64,000 bases of DNA from Jacaranda mimosifolia (GCA_018894105.1 CM032117.1:46224503-46288502); one strand, 5' to 3'; counted from the stretch's first letter, positions 1 to 12,031 are shown. The notes: generated by a model from the letters alone, not told the origin. Numbers and translations are program-made.

Positions 1-307
1 ATGAGTTTGGGAGAAACTGACTTAAAGATATCCCATAGCTCTCAACTATTTCTAACAATAAAAATTCAAGGAGAAGGGAGAACCCACTATTAAAATACTC
101 GCTAGAAATGGTAAAGTACACTGAAGGGGATGAGATGATATGATCCCCTAAAGAAGAAAGTACGAACTCAAACTCGTTAGCAAGACTAACCATACACCTC
201 AAAAGATCTAATTCCTCTAGAGTAAGCGAACATGATAGACTACTAATACCAATAAGACTCTCATTTAAAATAGAAGCATCCTCGGGCTCCTCCTGAATAG
301 ACACAGA
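1..307 (-). pseudogene. Remnant of a putative gypsy-type plant transposon protein
   Basis: The minus strand is open from a stop at 308-310 to the window edge, about 102 codons. The product has the pattern of the plant 'putative gypsy type transposon' domain (Transposase_28-like): an acidic, serine-rich lead-in, a segment GDHIISSPSVYFTISSEYF, a hydrophobic stretch, and an ending YGISLSQFLPNS. That ending resembles the '...LAPSQLTPNSW' end of the family. Upstream (higher coordinates) the frame is broken by stops, and a further open stretch at 352-534 is not recognisable. The function of this domain is not known; it is found in degenerate retroelement-associated genes. No start codon or complete domain is visible, so this is a partial, probably dead copy. 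The family call is from memory of the domain pattern. Confidence 0.5.
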
Positions 308-799
308 CTATGAATCAGACCTCGACTCTAACAAAGAAGATAACTCAATGACTAAGGATGGACAAATATGTTCACAATGCGCAACCCTTCAACCAGAAAT
401 AGGGCATAATACATGCCTAAAAGATGGTTCTCAAAGTCGAATGATACTACGACATTGCGAGGAGGATGACCCTCATGAACTCGAACCATGTAAACACCTG
501 TGTGACCACCTGAGGTAGCGGTCCCTAACAACAAAGCAACTAAGACAAGCGCCTGCCTTACAAGAGCTGCCTAATGGTCCGTCGCCCATGGGGACCAGCT
601 GATCAAAGGGGGCAACTTCCTCACCGCCCTTACATCTAATGGCGATCGGCCGTCACCAGCCTAACTATGCTACCATCATTCCCGCTTTCCTATGGTTCGG
701 CCCATTGCCAGCATCACTATCTCACATCTCTTTCTCAAGCTTAGACATTTTCCTCTCAAAATTTGGGTCTCGCTCTTAAGTTTAGACTTCCCAAAATGT
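308..799. other. Unassigned flank of the transposon remnant
   Basis: Mixed sequence with a somewhat GC-richer patch at about 540-690. A short open stretch on the minus strand (352-534) has no recognisable domain and may be further decay of the remnant at 1-307. The last eight bases (792-799) are the left target-site duplication of the next element. Confidence 0.4.
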
Positions 800-2033
800 A
801 AAGGGGTGCATTCGGTTAAAACCGACCGAATCAAACTTTTGGCTTGGTCAATCGAAAATTTTGATTTTTTAAAATGAAAAACCGAAAATCAAACTGAAAT
901 TTAACCCATTTTGGCCGGTTCAATTTCGATTTTATCCGAAATCAAACAAGCCAAAAATGGTTCAATAAAACCAAAATTGAATCGGTGAAAAATCAATTTG
1001 GTTTCAGCTTTATCGAACCATTTCAGGTGCCCCCCTTTAATTCTTTTATCCTAGGAGTGGTTCACTATCCACCAGTTTGAGGGGAAAATATATTAGTCCT
1101 ATTCTTTAAAGACCATGATAGAGCTCATAAAAAATTTGAATTGAATTACTTATTTTTTTGGTACAAAAAGCATGATAAAAGTTTTTGTTTGATAAAAAAT
1201 GTTGGGTTTTAGGTAAAAATTGAATTAGATCACATTTTTTCCTCTTTAAATCATAATCATCTATTTTTTATATGTAACATCTATTAATTCGCTTAATAAA
1301 TAAATTATAAACTTGCACAATTTGAGTTTAGAAAAACTATCAACTTTTTTCTCCTCTTTGTTTTAAAATTATTTATTTTTCTATATATCGTATACTAATA
1401 TCTATATTATTTATAAAACGTAGGACTTTTAATAAATATTTTGATATATTTTACAATAAGATGATAAAATTAATTTTATTTTAAAAAATAATGATAATAT
1501 AGTTTTATTTTCTCTTCTCTCTTCTCCCTTCTCCAATTTTATTTCCTTTTTTCTCAGTTATTTTATCTTATCGAAAATGTCTCTTTTTATTTATCCCAAA
1601 AACTTAAAAATACATTAAGATTTACGTTATTTCAAAAATTACATTTATTTATCTTTGATAATAGATTTTAAAAAATTAATAAAAAATATAAAATTTACTA
1701 AAATTACTATGCACTAGCACATAATAAAAAATATTCCACACTTATATTGTAGACATTTGAACAACAATATTTGAAAAAAAAACAGTTGATTCGATTTAAT
1801 CGAAGCAAAAACTGGTTGAAAACAAAAAGACCAATTTTTGGTTTGGCACCCATTTTTTTTATTTTTGGTTTGGTTTTGGTTAGCCTAGAAAAAAAATAAA
1901 ATCAAACTGAACCGCAAAATTGAATTTTTTTTAAATATAAAGCCGAAAATCAAGCTAAACCTTTGGTTTGATTCGATTTTTTCAGTTTTCAATTGGATTT
2001 ATTTTTTGTTTTTTTTTCTTTGCACACCCCTAT
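800..2033. mobile_element. Non-autonomous hAT element, 8-bp TSD CAAAATGT
   Basis: The left end reads AAAGGGGTGCA and the right end, read inward on the other strand, ATAGGGGTGTGCA. These are the short imperfect inverted termini typical of plant hAT elements. The element is flanked by an exact 8-bp duplication CAAAATGT at 792-799 and 2034-2041, the length hAT transposases generate. About 200 bp inside each end are arrays of degenerate CGGTTTGGTT / AACCGAA motifs, a common subterminal pattern in this group. The middle (1100-1780) is very AT-rich and has no transposase coding, so the copy could only move with help from elsewhere. Length is 1,234 bp. Confidence 0.88.
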
Positions 2034-2055
2034 CAAAATGTGATTGTCCCACAGG

Positions 2056-2978
2056 TAGGAGTGTTCAATCAGTAAAATTGATCAAACCTAACAGTTCAAT
2101 CGATTAACTAAAAATCGAATCGAATTAAGTTCAATCCAATTTGATTTTAAATTAGTTTTAATCAATTTTATTTTGGTTAAAATTGAAACCAAATTGAATA
2201 CATTAGACCGATTCAATTTTGATTTTTGGTTAACCAAAATCAAACTAGATTAGATCAAACTTAAATAATTTTTTTTTTTTCAATATCATCAAATATTGTC
2301 ACTACTCACTAAATTTAAAATATACATATATGAATCAAGAGTTTAATTAAAGAAACCTAATATATTGATTCAATCAAATAAATTAAAGAAAAATAAATCA
2401 TCCATGAAGTAAAGGAACTATAATTAGCGACAAGATTCAAAATGAAACAAAACAAAACAAAATAGAAATATGGTAACTTATAACTTACCAGTTACCAAAC
2501 ACCAACCACAATGAAATAATTGTCTTAATTCCAAATAATAATTTAAAATTACATTACATCTAAACAAGTTATCCAAGTTCCAAATACTAAATTAGTGAAT
2601 TACATCCAAATTGTTTAACTTGTTTAAATTACATCCATATTATGTTTAAATTGTTCAAATTACATCCAATTGTCTTTTGGGGTTTTAAAAATAAACTAAA
2701 AGATAACATAAGTAAAAAGAAAAAGAAAAATGGAAAAATAAAAATAGAAAATAAAGTATAACCAATTTTCGGTTCAATGTAACTAGAATCAAACCGAATT
2801 TTCGGTTAAACTAGATCGATTCAAATTAATCAGTCCAAAAACTCAATCTGAATAAAAGATTGAACTTTTTTTGGTAATATAACAAAAATTGAATTGAATA
2901 TACGTTGTTTTGGTTTGATTTGATTTTTTTCATTTTTAGTTGGTTCGATCAATTATTAAGTTTTTTTGCGCACTCCTA
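2056..2978. mobile_element. Non-autonomous hAT element, decayed 8-bp TSD
   Basis: Left end TAGGAGTGTTCAATC; right end inward TAGGAGTGCGCAAAAA. Subterminal GGTTTGATT / AATCGAA motifs lie at both ends and the interior has no coding capacity. The flanking 8-mers are CCCACAGG (2048-2055) and CCTATAGA (2979-2986). They differ at three positions, each explicable as C-to-T or G-to-A change, the usual decay of methylated plant DNA, so they are plausibly an old target-site duplication. The element starts only 14 bp after the TSD of the preceding hAT. It looks older than its neighbour because its TSD is no longer exact. Confidence 0.75.
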
Positions 2979-2986
2979 CCTATAGA

Positions 2987-3742
2987 TGTTAATTAATTTG
3001 AGTGTTGGGAAGAAGTTAAAAGCAAAAAAGAAAAAAAGAGGGGAGGGGGGGGGGGGGTAAAAACTAATCTTTCGAATCCATCCTGCAGGAACGAAGGACA
3101 ATCTTCAAACCTTGAGCAATATATTATTGCTAGAGCTCCCAGAGAATACAAATCGCTAACAAAGCGCTATCTTGAGAATCTTGAGAAGCAACAAATAAAT
3201 AAGATTATTAATTTTATCAATTAATTAATTAAGGATAACAATAAAATTAATTATTTTATGAACAGAAAAGTCAAAATAATTATTAAATCATACTTTCAAT
3301 TTGAAGGAAGTAAGTTTCTATATTGAAAATAGGGGGACTAAATGATGTGCTAAATTAAATCCCAAAGGCATAAACATCAAAACTAATAAAATAATAAATT
3401 AAATAAATAAAAAAGGAGCCACTGAACCCACATAATTAAGTTTGCTCAAGATGAATTGCATAGAAAACCCAAACCTGCCAAGAACTTAAATAATATAGGA
3501 ATCAAATTCCACAGCCAAAAAAAGGGCTAAATAATTATTTTTTCAACTTAAAACCTCACTTATATTAATGCATTCCAAAAATAAAAGCCCATCAGTTCAT
3601 TAATTTACAAGAAAAGCACCCCAAATTGATTTACATGCAACATCAAATAATAATTTGGTAAAAAGCAACTTTTGAATGACATTATAGTAACACAGATATA
3701 TTTCCTAGCGAAACATCATAATAATGTACAAATCAAAGCACA
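2987..3742. other. AT-rich intergenic DNA with a G homopolymer
   Basis: No coding region or recognisable element. It contains a run of 13 G at 3045-3057, directly preceded by GGGGA, and several short inverted AATTAATTAA motifs around 3215-3235. The rest is featureless to the eye. Confidence 0.6.
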
Positions 3743-3750
3743 ACATATGT

Positions 3751-4670
3751 AGGGCTATTAATGGGTCGGATTTGAATCAAATCATGTTAGATTTAAGTCC
3801 GAATCCAAACATAATATGTTAGATTCAAATTCGATCTAAGATTCATCAGACTTATAGTTTGTATAATTATATCCGAATTCAAATAAAAGTCGGATATCCT
3901 TCGGATATCCAAAAAATCTAAATTTGAATATTTCAAAAATCATCATATATTTATTATTTTTCTAAAAATTTAGTAAACTCCAAATTCAAAAGAATCATCC
4001 TTCAAAAAAATACAAAACAAATTAATGAATAAAATTTCAAGTCTATTAATTACTTAAAAGCAACAATAGAATTTATCTTAATGACATTTATTCACTAAAT
4101 CATTATATTTTAGGTTTCGTTGCTGATAATATTATTTATTTGGCATTATAAATACATAGTTATACTTGATTAATTAATCAACTAACTATAAACTCAAAGT
4201 TTTATAAAAAAGAAACTCATTTTGATCAAATCGAGATTTGCATTGCATTCTTGTCATATTATTTCATTTGGCCCCTACTCATTATTCTTCCTGCATCATT
4301 TTTTGTTATAAAAATAGAAAAACAAGTGATGTAATTATGATGTAAATAAACTCAAAATCTAACAATTTATATAAAAAACACATGATTTGATATATTACAT
4401 AAGAGTTTATTACTTATTTCATCCAAATATCCACATTGACATTATTATATGACCTTGTATATATATATGTATAATACTAAATATATTCGAATTCGAATTC
4501 AAATTATTAATGAATTGGATTGAGCCATATCCATATTTGCTCAATTTATTTCGAATTACAAACTTTTTTATTCAGGTCATATCCATCGAATTTTCTATCG
4601 ATTAAATATTCTAAATAATTAATTCGAATTCGAATCAAATTCTAATTAAAATTCGCTCCATTCACGCTAA
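3751..4670. mobile_element. Non-autonomous hAT element, TSD ACATATGT/GCATATGT
   Basis: Left end AGGGCTATTAATGGGTCGG; right end inward TTAGCGTGAATGGAGCG, an imperfect inverted terminus. The flanking 8-mers ACATATGT (3743-3750) and GCATATGT (4671-4678) match at seven of eight positions. Inside are repeated TCGGATATCC, GAATTCGAAT and ATCCGAATTC motifs, including a direct pair at about 3889-3910. This is the subterminal repeat style of the element at 13461-14974, so the two are probably related. There is no transposase. It lies about 1.4 kb upstream of the polyamine oxidase start codon. Confidence 0.8.
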
Positions 4671-5855
4671 GCATATGTATGAAGTTATATTTTGGGGTTC
4701 ATTGACTAATCAGAACCATTAATAGTGTTTCAGTTGGTGGGCCGTCGTTTACCGATTCACATGTGAGGTTGTTGACGGCCATCTTCAGCCCATGATTCTT
4801 CTATCCCACTACCATTTCATTCTATTTGTACTACTGATCCCATCCCCCCCCCCCCCCCCCCCCCAAGTCAAACCCTACCTTGATAATTATTAACTGAGAC
4901 ACCATATTTTAGCCCGCGGTATTAGATATCGAGCACGATTACTACAATATAAAAAAATGAAATAAAAAGTAGAAATTTATATAAATCATCCAAATATGTC
5001 AAGTGCAGTTAAATTGTAATATAAGACCATGATGCATTTAAAGAGCATAAAATTGCAGTTTTAAAAACTAATTCTAATTCAAAAAATAGCGTATCTATAT
5101 CGTATCACTATAATTTGATCCATTCATTTTTCTTATTTTGACTAAGATTTTAAAATACATCAAGATATGTGTGTGTGTCTCTCTCTCTATATATATATAT
5201 CGAGTCGTCTTTGACCCAATTATATTACTCTCACACATAAAATATGAGTTTGAAAATTCAAATTCAATGTATGTATATCTATATCTATATTATATATAAT
5301 GCATCTATTTTTTTTTTGGGTATGTTTTGAAATAGTCTTTCTAAAATGCCCTCGTTGTCATTTTTTAATTCTTATAACTACTTAAGTAGTTACCTTTTCT
5401 CCTTTTTAATATTTTTCTCGCCAATTCTTTATTCTTTTCTTTAATTTTTTTTATTTTTAACTTATCACTAAAATTTAAATAAATGCATTGAAAATATTAC
5501 ATATTATAATAAAAATTAAAAAAGTAAACAAATATTTATGAAATTTTAGCACACATATCGAATGTGCCAAAATTATTGATATAAGTAAAATATATGCATA
5601 TATGACATACATGTAATAAATACATGTATGGGACTAGCGAGTGAGATTTAAGCAATCACAAAAATACTCCATCTTTAAAGATTTGTGTCATTTATCATTT
5701 GATGTAGAACATAGTAGTACCAAGTGGTAAGAGTTCAAAAAAGTGGAGCCATGTCTTTATTAGCTAAATAAACTATGGAAAAAGAAAAGGGCAAAAAAAA
5801 AAAAAGGAAAAAAGGAAGAAGAAGAAGAAGAGAAAAAGATACCTTCTAGGCAAAC
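4671..5855. other. Upstream region of PAO5: poly-C tract, microsatellites, purine tract
   Basis: Between the hAT element and the gene no other gene is visible. Notable stretches are a run of 21 C (4844-4864), a compound GT/CT/AT microsatellite (about 5168-5203), and a nearly pure purine tract (about 5776-5838) ending in GAA repeats. The purine tract lies just upstream of the likely core promoter and could affect nucleosome positioning; that is inference only. Confidence 0.6.
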
Positions 5856-5866
5856 ATAAATAGGCC
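5856..5866 (+). promoter_or_regulatory. Possible TATA-like element of PAO5
   Basis: CATAAATAGG lies about 185 bp before the start codon. This spacing would put a transcription start near 5885-5900 and give a 5' leader of about 150 bases. No ATG occurs between this point and the gene's start at 6045, so the leader would lack upstream open reading frames. The match to a TATA consensus is imperfect. Confidence 0.35.
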
Positions 5867-6044
5867 TTCCAACTTACATAATACATATCCTCTCCAGTGA
5901 CTCATCCTCACCTCACAAAAATCACGCAAAATAGCATTCAATTTCACGAGTCCCTCTACTCGTCTTAGCATTCCCTGTGTCTATTTTGACGGTGGTAAAT
6001 AATACTAAGCCGCTCAAGTATTGGGAAACAAGAAGAAAAAAAAA

Positions 6045-7634
6045 ATGGTGAGCAAGAAACCAAGAATTGTGATAATTGGTGCAGGAATGGCGGGGTTAAC
6101 CGCTGCCAACAAGCTCTACACATCTACGAAGTCTAAGCAGCTTTTTGAGCTTTGGGTTGTGGAGGGTGGAACCAGGATTGGCGGCAGGATTAACTCGGCG
6201 GAGTTTTGTGGCGACCGAATTGAGCAGGGAGCCACCTGGATCCATGGAATTGAAGGCAGCCCAGTTTATGAAATTGCTCAAGAAAAAGGTTTGCTCCACT
6301 CTGACTGGCCGTGGGAGTGCATGGATGGGATTCCTGAAAATCCTGTCACCATAGCTGAAGGTGGGTATGAGCTCAATCCAACTCTTGTGGAGCCCATTTC
6401 AAGGCTTTTCAACAATCTTATGGATTTCATTCAAGGCAAAACTATTGATGAAGATGGTTCCGTTTCTGAAATATTGAAGCATTGCAACAGCAATTGTGGC
6501 CCTGAAAATCTCAGTGTTGGCTCTTTTCTCAGGCAAGGTCTCGAGGCTTACTGGGGCCTTATGAAAGATCAGAAAGGCATCAAAGGGGTTGGGAGTTGGA
6601 GCAGGAAATCGCTGGAAGAGGCAATTTTCGCGATGCATGAGAGCACACAGAGGACTTACACTTCGGCAGATGATTTGCGGACTCTGGATTACAATGCGGA
6701 AAGCGAGTATATAATGTTTCCAGGGGAAGAGATTACTATTGCTAGAGGATACTCGAGCGTGATTGAATCTTTGGCCTCTGTTTTACCCGTCGGGGTGATA
6801 CAATTAGGCCGGAAAGTGGAGAAAATCGAGTGGCAACCCGATGGCTGCAGCCAAGAGTTGCACATGGAAAATGGCCACGACAGTAGGCCAGTGAAGTTGC
6901 ATTTTTGTGATGGATCAACTATATCAGCTGATCATGTTATCGTTACTGTTTCACTTGGGGTTCTTAAACGTGGGATCCACCAAGATTGCAGTATGTTCGA
7001 TCCTCCACTGCCTAGGTTCAAGACTCAAGCAATTTCCAGGCTCGGGTATGGGGTTGTCAACAAAGTTTTCTTGCAACTACCTTCCCATGATCAAGAAGAA
7101 AACAATGACTGCAAGTTCCCCTTTTCCCAAATGGTGTTTCATCAACCAGATTCCGAGTTAAGGAACCCCAAGATTCCACAGTGGATCAGGAGGACATCCT
7201 TGTTATATCCGATTTACAACAATTCAACAGTTGTGGTGTCATGGTTTGCAGGGCAAGAGGCCGTCGAACTCGAATCTCTCTGTGAGGAGGATATCATTAA
7301 TGGGTTCTCAATAACTGCCTCAAATTTGTTATCATCAAAATCACATCACCGAATGAAGTTTGCCAAAGTTTTGAGGACCCAATGGGGGACTAATCCTTTG
7401 TTCTTGGGATCATACAGCTATGTGGCAGTTGGATCAAGCGGAGATGATATGGACACATTGGCGGAGCCGTTGCCGCAGAACTGCAGCAACCTTAATTCCC
7501 CTCCACAACTGCAAATTCTATTTGCAGGGGAAGCCACACACAGAACACACTACTCAACCACTCATGGAGCTCACTTTAGTGGGCTTAGAGAAGCCAATAG
7601 GCTTCTTAAACACTATAGCTCTACTGGTGTATGA
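6045..7634 (+). CDS. PAO5: Polyamine oxidase, PAO5 class (probable thermospermine/spermine oxidase)
   Basis: A single uninterrupted 529-residue flavoprotein amine oxidase. It has the N-terminal FAD-binding loop GAGMAG (residues 12-17), the following strand ending in Glu40 (VVEGGTRIGGRI, 38-49), the substrate-side motif GATWIHG (62-68), FPGEEITIARGY in the middle, and the C-terminal flavin motif FAGEATHRTHYSTTHGA (493-509). These match the Arabidopsis PAO5 class along the whole length; that protein is 533 aa. Members back-convert thermospermine or spermine to spermidine with release of H2O2. They act in the cytosol and help set thermospermine levels in xylem development. There is no signal peptide and no C-terminal peroxisome signal (it ends STGV), which fits this class rather than PAO1 or PAO2-4. 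Absence of introns is also characteristic. The frame stays open back to a TTG at 6021, but the first ATG is 6045, in a good context (A at -3, G at +4). Substrate preference is inferred from the family. Confidence 0.95.
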   Translation: MVSKKPRIVIIGAGMAGLTAANKLYTSTKSKQLFELWVVEGGTRIGGRINSAEFCGDRIEQGATWIHGIEGSPVYEIAQEKGLLHSDWPWECMDGIPENPVTIAEGGYELNPTLVEPISRLFNNLMDFIQGKTIDEDGSVSEILKHCNSNCGPENLSVGSFLRQGLEAYWGLMKDQKGIKGVGSWSRKSLEEAIFAMHESTQRTYTSADDLRTLDYNAESEYIMFPGEEITIARGYSSVIESLASVLPVGVIQLGRKVEKIEWQPDGCSQELHMENGHDSRPVKLHFCDGSTISADHVIVTVSLGVLKRGIHQDCSMFDPPLPRFKTQAISRLGYGVVNKVFLQLPSHDQEENNDCKFPFSQMVFHQPDSELRNPKIPQWIRRTSLLYPIYNNSTVVVSWFAGQEAVELESLCEEDIINGFSITASNLLSSKSHHRMKFAKVLRTQWGTNPLFLGSYSYVAVGSSGDDMDTLAEPLPQNCSNLNSPPQLQILFAGEATHRTHYSTTHGAHFSGLREANRLLKHYSSTGV

Positions 7635-8849
7635 GTATATGTTGTTGCAGCATTAGAAATTAGTCAGGACTTTTTGTTTCTTCTTTTTATTTTTCAGATG
7701 GGAATTGAACATGGTTATTATTTTTTACATTAATTCCTTTTGGGAAGTATCTCTGTTAAGGTTATTCCATCTCTGTATTTCTCTTAGTGGGGGCAGGTTT
7801 GAACCTTGAAGAGGAAAAGGAGAAGTACAAATATTTTGCGGGGGGGCAATGAAAGGGAGAGATGGGGACATCTTTCATTAAATTAAATTATCAAGCTTTC
7901 TTTTTCATTGATTTTGTATTTGTTGTTTAAGTGACTTGTTTAGCTTCATTCCAATGTATTCATCTTGATTGCATACAGAACTGGTTCTATGATAGATGTG
8001 AGGGATGTGAAATATATATTCAAAGAGATAAAAAGGCAAGTTCATAAAGAAGCTTTTGGACTCTTTCTTTTTTTAGCTTGATCATGGACAGGATCCGGAA
8101 TACCCGGCCAGCAATTGTGGTCAGATGATGATGATGATTCTGCTACTTCTATTTTTAATGTTGTTTTTGGCATCTCATTCTCAGTGATAAAACATGGGGC
8201 TTCTTGAAATGTAACAGAAAAGAGAGAAATGAGAGAGAGGCAATGATATTTATGTTTTAAGTTAGGAGTTACATAGGACCTCCTCCATTTTTCTCAGACT
8301 GAATTTTTCCAAGTCTAACTAATTACATCACAAGTAATCATAGATCGATCAACTCACAATCTTATCATTTATGGAGGGAGACAGACACAAACGTTATAAT
8401 CAGGGGAGTAATCAAGTTGCATGAATCAGTGGGGCTATAGGGCAACGTCGGTCTAAGAAGAAGGGAAAAACATTGAAGTGTGGTTATGCCATTATTTGAT
8501 TTGTCAGAAATCTTTGTCAATCTTTTTCGCAAAGCTTTTCTAAATGTAAGTATGCTTCTTTTGTTCTTCCACTGCAATTATTGAACACTTTTGAGTTTTA
8601 TAGCTATGACATTAATTATTTGAAATTAATTAGATGTGTAGCTCAAGAAAAAATGTATCAAACGGAAGTAATTATTTGGTTTTAACTTCTATAAAATATA
8701 AATTTGTGATTTTTCAATGTGTAATTTTATGAAGTCATGAGTTTAAATTTTTGATAGGCACTATCATATTAAGTGGAGAGCATGAAAGCTTGTGACTCTC
8801 CAATTTCGGCATATATCGAGTGGTTATGACCATAAATAGAAGGTAAAAT
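7635..8849. other. PAO5 3' flank and unassigned DNA
   Basis: The T-rich stretch 7665-7745 and the AT-rich stretch 7880-7965 are typical of a plant 3' UTR and polyadenylation zone, although no canonical AATAAA signal stands out. Beyond about 8000 I see no exon, RNA gene or transposon terminus. A short open stretch on the minus strand (8365-8577) has no recognisable domain. Confidence 0.5.
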
Positions 8850-9255
8850 TGGTTCATGTTTGCTTGAACATTACCACGAGCTTCACGAGTCAAGCTCGAG
8901 CTCGAATTGAGTTGAATCGAGCCCGACCTCTAATTCGAGCCGATCTCGAGTTGTATATATCTAAACTCAGACTCGCGAGTCAGTATATAATTAAATTTTA
9001 TTTTTTATTTTATTAATAAATATATATTATATTATTATTTTTTTATTTTGACTTCAAGCTCAAACTCGAGCCTGCAGTTTTTTACAATTCATTTGTCAAT
9101 TTGAGCCTTATAGAGTCGAGCTTGAATTTTTGTCCAGCTGAACTCGAGCTTAAAATTTTAGGCTCGTCGAGTTCGTGTATAAAATATATATTTCGAGCTC
9201 AAAAATTTTGCCCAAACTTCGCTCGACTCGACTCGATTCGATTACACCCCTACTA
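8850..9255. repeat. Degenerate GAGCTCGAG-rich repeat, probably a hAT relic
   Basis: Both sides of an AT-rich core (about 8990-9045) carry many copies of CGAGCTCGA / GACTCGAG in both orientations. The right edge is GATTACACCCCTA, the usual inward end of plant hAT-type repeats (AGGGGTGTAATC). A matching left terminus and target-site duplication were not found, so the element is probably truncated. No coding capacity. Confidence 0.5.
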
Positions 9256-11994
9256 CAAACTCCTTTCATACAATTTTTATCTTGCCATCTTGTGTTTTTA
9301 TTTATTTATTTATTTATATACACACACACAACAAATATTGTTAGATATCGAACTCCAAACCTCGTACATATAAATATAAAGGCAATATCACTTAACCAAC
9401 AGTCCAACTTGACATCTTAATATCTTGTGCTTTCACATAATCCTTTTCACAAGTCTTAAACAACGTAAGTAATTAAGACAATAAAGGCAACTCTGTACCA
9501 TGTATAAGGAACCAAATCATACTTCTGGCCCCATGCAAACATTGTTTGACTACGTTCAGCGTTCCCAAAATGTTCAAGCCTATGTTAAGAGTAGTCTACG
9601 ATGTAATATTCATTATACATGTTTTATATTAGAAATGAACAAATGCACTTAATTTAATCTGTTTAATTTTAAATATAAAATCATAACTTTTTATTTTAAT
9701 AATTAGTTGACAATATAATATGTAAATCTAACATGTTACCAGTGCAACTGGTTGATGGTTGATTATAACCATATGTTAATGGTTCATTGTATTAAAAAAG
9801 TAACTACTAATAATAAAATTTTATTATTAAAAACTTATTTAATTTAATCAAATGGGAAAATTATTTTTTTGGTCCCACAATTTAACTGTCTATACACTGT
9901 TAATTCCAAACTTAGAGTATTAAAAAATTTTAGTCTAAATTTTATTAATTTTTAAATAGTTTTAGTCATTCGTTCAATTTTTCGTTTAAAAATTTGAGAA
10001 AAATCATTATATATTTATGAAAAAAATCACAGAATATGAAATATCCATTTAATCTTTACTAAAAAAATAAAAAATAAAAATACTAATAATAAAATATCAC
10101 AAAAAACCCTCCACAAAAAATATTTTATAATAATATATATTTACATATATGTGAGTATATATAAACATCTATATTATATATATGTATAACTAGATACATG
10201 CATATATAAATACATATATATGATGTGTATATATAAACCCCATCCCACCCCAACCACCACCCAAATTCAATTGCTGTGGCTAGTAGCCACTCGATCAGGC
10301 GGCCAGATCTGGCCATGGCCAGGCGGTTGACCGGCTATGGGCTAGCCGGAAAGGAGGGTGGTGGGCTGGCGTGGTGGAAGTTGTGGGATGGTGTGTGGGA
10401 AGGTGGGTTGGGGGTGGGGGCTTGTGGGATTAGCGGCTGAAGAGGAAGATTGACTTTTTTTTAAATATATATATATATATATATTATTTTTTGATTTTTC
10501 AATTTTTTATTTATTCATTTTTAATTAAATATTAATTTACTCAAAGTATTTTACATACATTTATATTTTATATATTATTAAGTATTAATCCAAAATAATT
10601 ATTTTACTTATATTATTTATTTAAAATTTATTAAATTATATTGTTATGATGATAGTTTTTGATTTTATATTTATTCTTAGTTTTTTTTAGTTAATAAATA
10701 AAGATAATTATATTTAGTTATATTATTTTAGATATATTTATTATTTCAACATTGTAATATATAATATTCAAAATTATGAAATTATGTTATCTAATATAAT
10801 AAATTTTTTTAAAAATATTTTTTTATTATTTTTTTAAATATTTACCAAACACTTAATGTACTAAAATTTTAAAATACGAATCAACAATTTATTGTAAAAT
10901 TAATGATAATATATTATAAAATGACACATATCATTGAATTTAATAATATCTCATATGAGATAAATACTAGCATATTTCACCATAAACATGCCCCTATTAT
11001 TAAGTGACAACTAACCAAAACCTTATACTCCAATCCTAGCTTAATTTTTCCCATTATCATATGGAATTTTGTCCGAATATGGGGCTTATTATTGCAACTT
11101 ACTTCTCTTAACAAATGATATTCTAATCCCATCTAATTGGTTTGGGGTCCACTACATAAGTTAGGACCACTTAGGTAGATAGCGCTAGCAGAGCAACTCT
11201 CTAACAAAATTTGTAGGATTGGAGTTATGTTTAATCTTATAAAATCATAAAATATATGGCATTTAGTTTGATTGCTTTTCAAACTTGGATTACATATGCT
11301 TTACACAGATAATTTAGAGAAGTCACCGCCTAAATCACATTTTAAGCTAAGTTTGTGTCAAAATTTCAAAATAAATTATCAATTAAATTAATTACACATC
11401 ATTTTATTACAATCATATATCAATCATTACATATGTACATGCATTATCCAATTATAAGTATATATAAATATACTGCATAAAAAAATTAATTTTATCATAC
11501 AAATTCAATAAAAAAGTAATTAATTTAATATTTACAATAAAATTTATTTCTCCTAAAATATTACCAAGCAAACAACTTCATTCTCAAATCCTTTTTTCTT
11601 GTTTTCCCAAAACAAAAAGAACGATCGGCACTTTTTTCAGGATTTCTTCAGAAAATGGCATAGCCAAAACTTTTTCTAACTTTGAAGATCAAGAACCATT
11701 TTCAATTTCAACAACTAAAACCGCCACTCGCATCGCACCCAGATTGGTAAAAGATAAATGGTGGACAAGTCTCGAGTTATTCAGTAGATAGAATGAATGG
11801 AGGAACCATTTGCGGGGGACCCATAACTGTGCCATCTTCTGCAAAGAATTCAGACAAAATGGTCAATGAGATTCACACTTAGGCTTACTGCCAAAATGTC
11901 CTTAACTAAGAGACAGTAAGTATAAATGCTTTTGCCTGGTCGATGGTTTTCTGCAAAGGTCTAGATCTTAGGTTTGGGCAACCCAAATTGACAG
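9256..11994. other. AT-rich intergenic DNA with a GC-rich island
   Basis: Contains a TTTA/CA microsatellite (about 9296-9331), TA-rich stretches (about 10130-10225 and 10462-10485), and an isolated GC- and G-rich island (about 10230-10440). The island has repeated GGTGGG / GTGTGGG motifs and a GGCCAGATCTGGCC palindrome (10299-10312). The T-rich TTTTTTGGTCCCACAATTTA at about 9865 resembles the ends of some plant DNA transposons, but no partner end was found. No gene is visible. Confidence 0.5.
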
Positions 11995-12031
11995 GGTCTC
12001 TCTGTCTCTCTCTCTCTCTCTCTCCCTCCCA
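11995..12031. repeat. (CT)n microsatellite
   Basis: A run of CT dinucleotides broken by single G and C bases; reads as GA-rich on the minus strand. Confidence 0.85.

Noticed and set aside
6021..6044. Upstream extension of the PAO5 frame to a TTG codon, adding eight residues
   Set aside because: TTG is not a normal start in plant nuclear genes. The ATG at 6045 has a good context and gives the family's N-terminus.
10230..10440. GC-rich island as a possible exon or CpG-island promoter
   Set aside because: No sustained open frame with a domain, no TATA context, and simple-sequence character.
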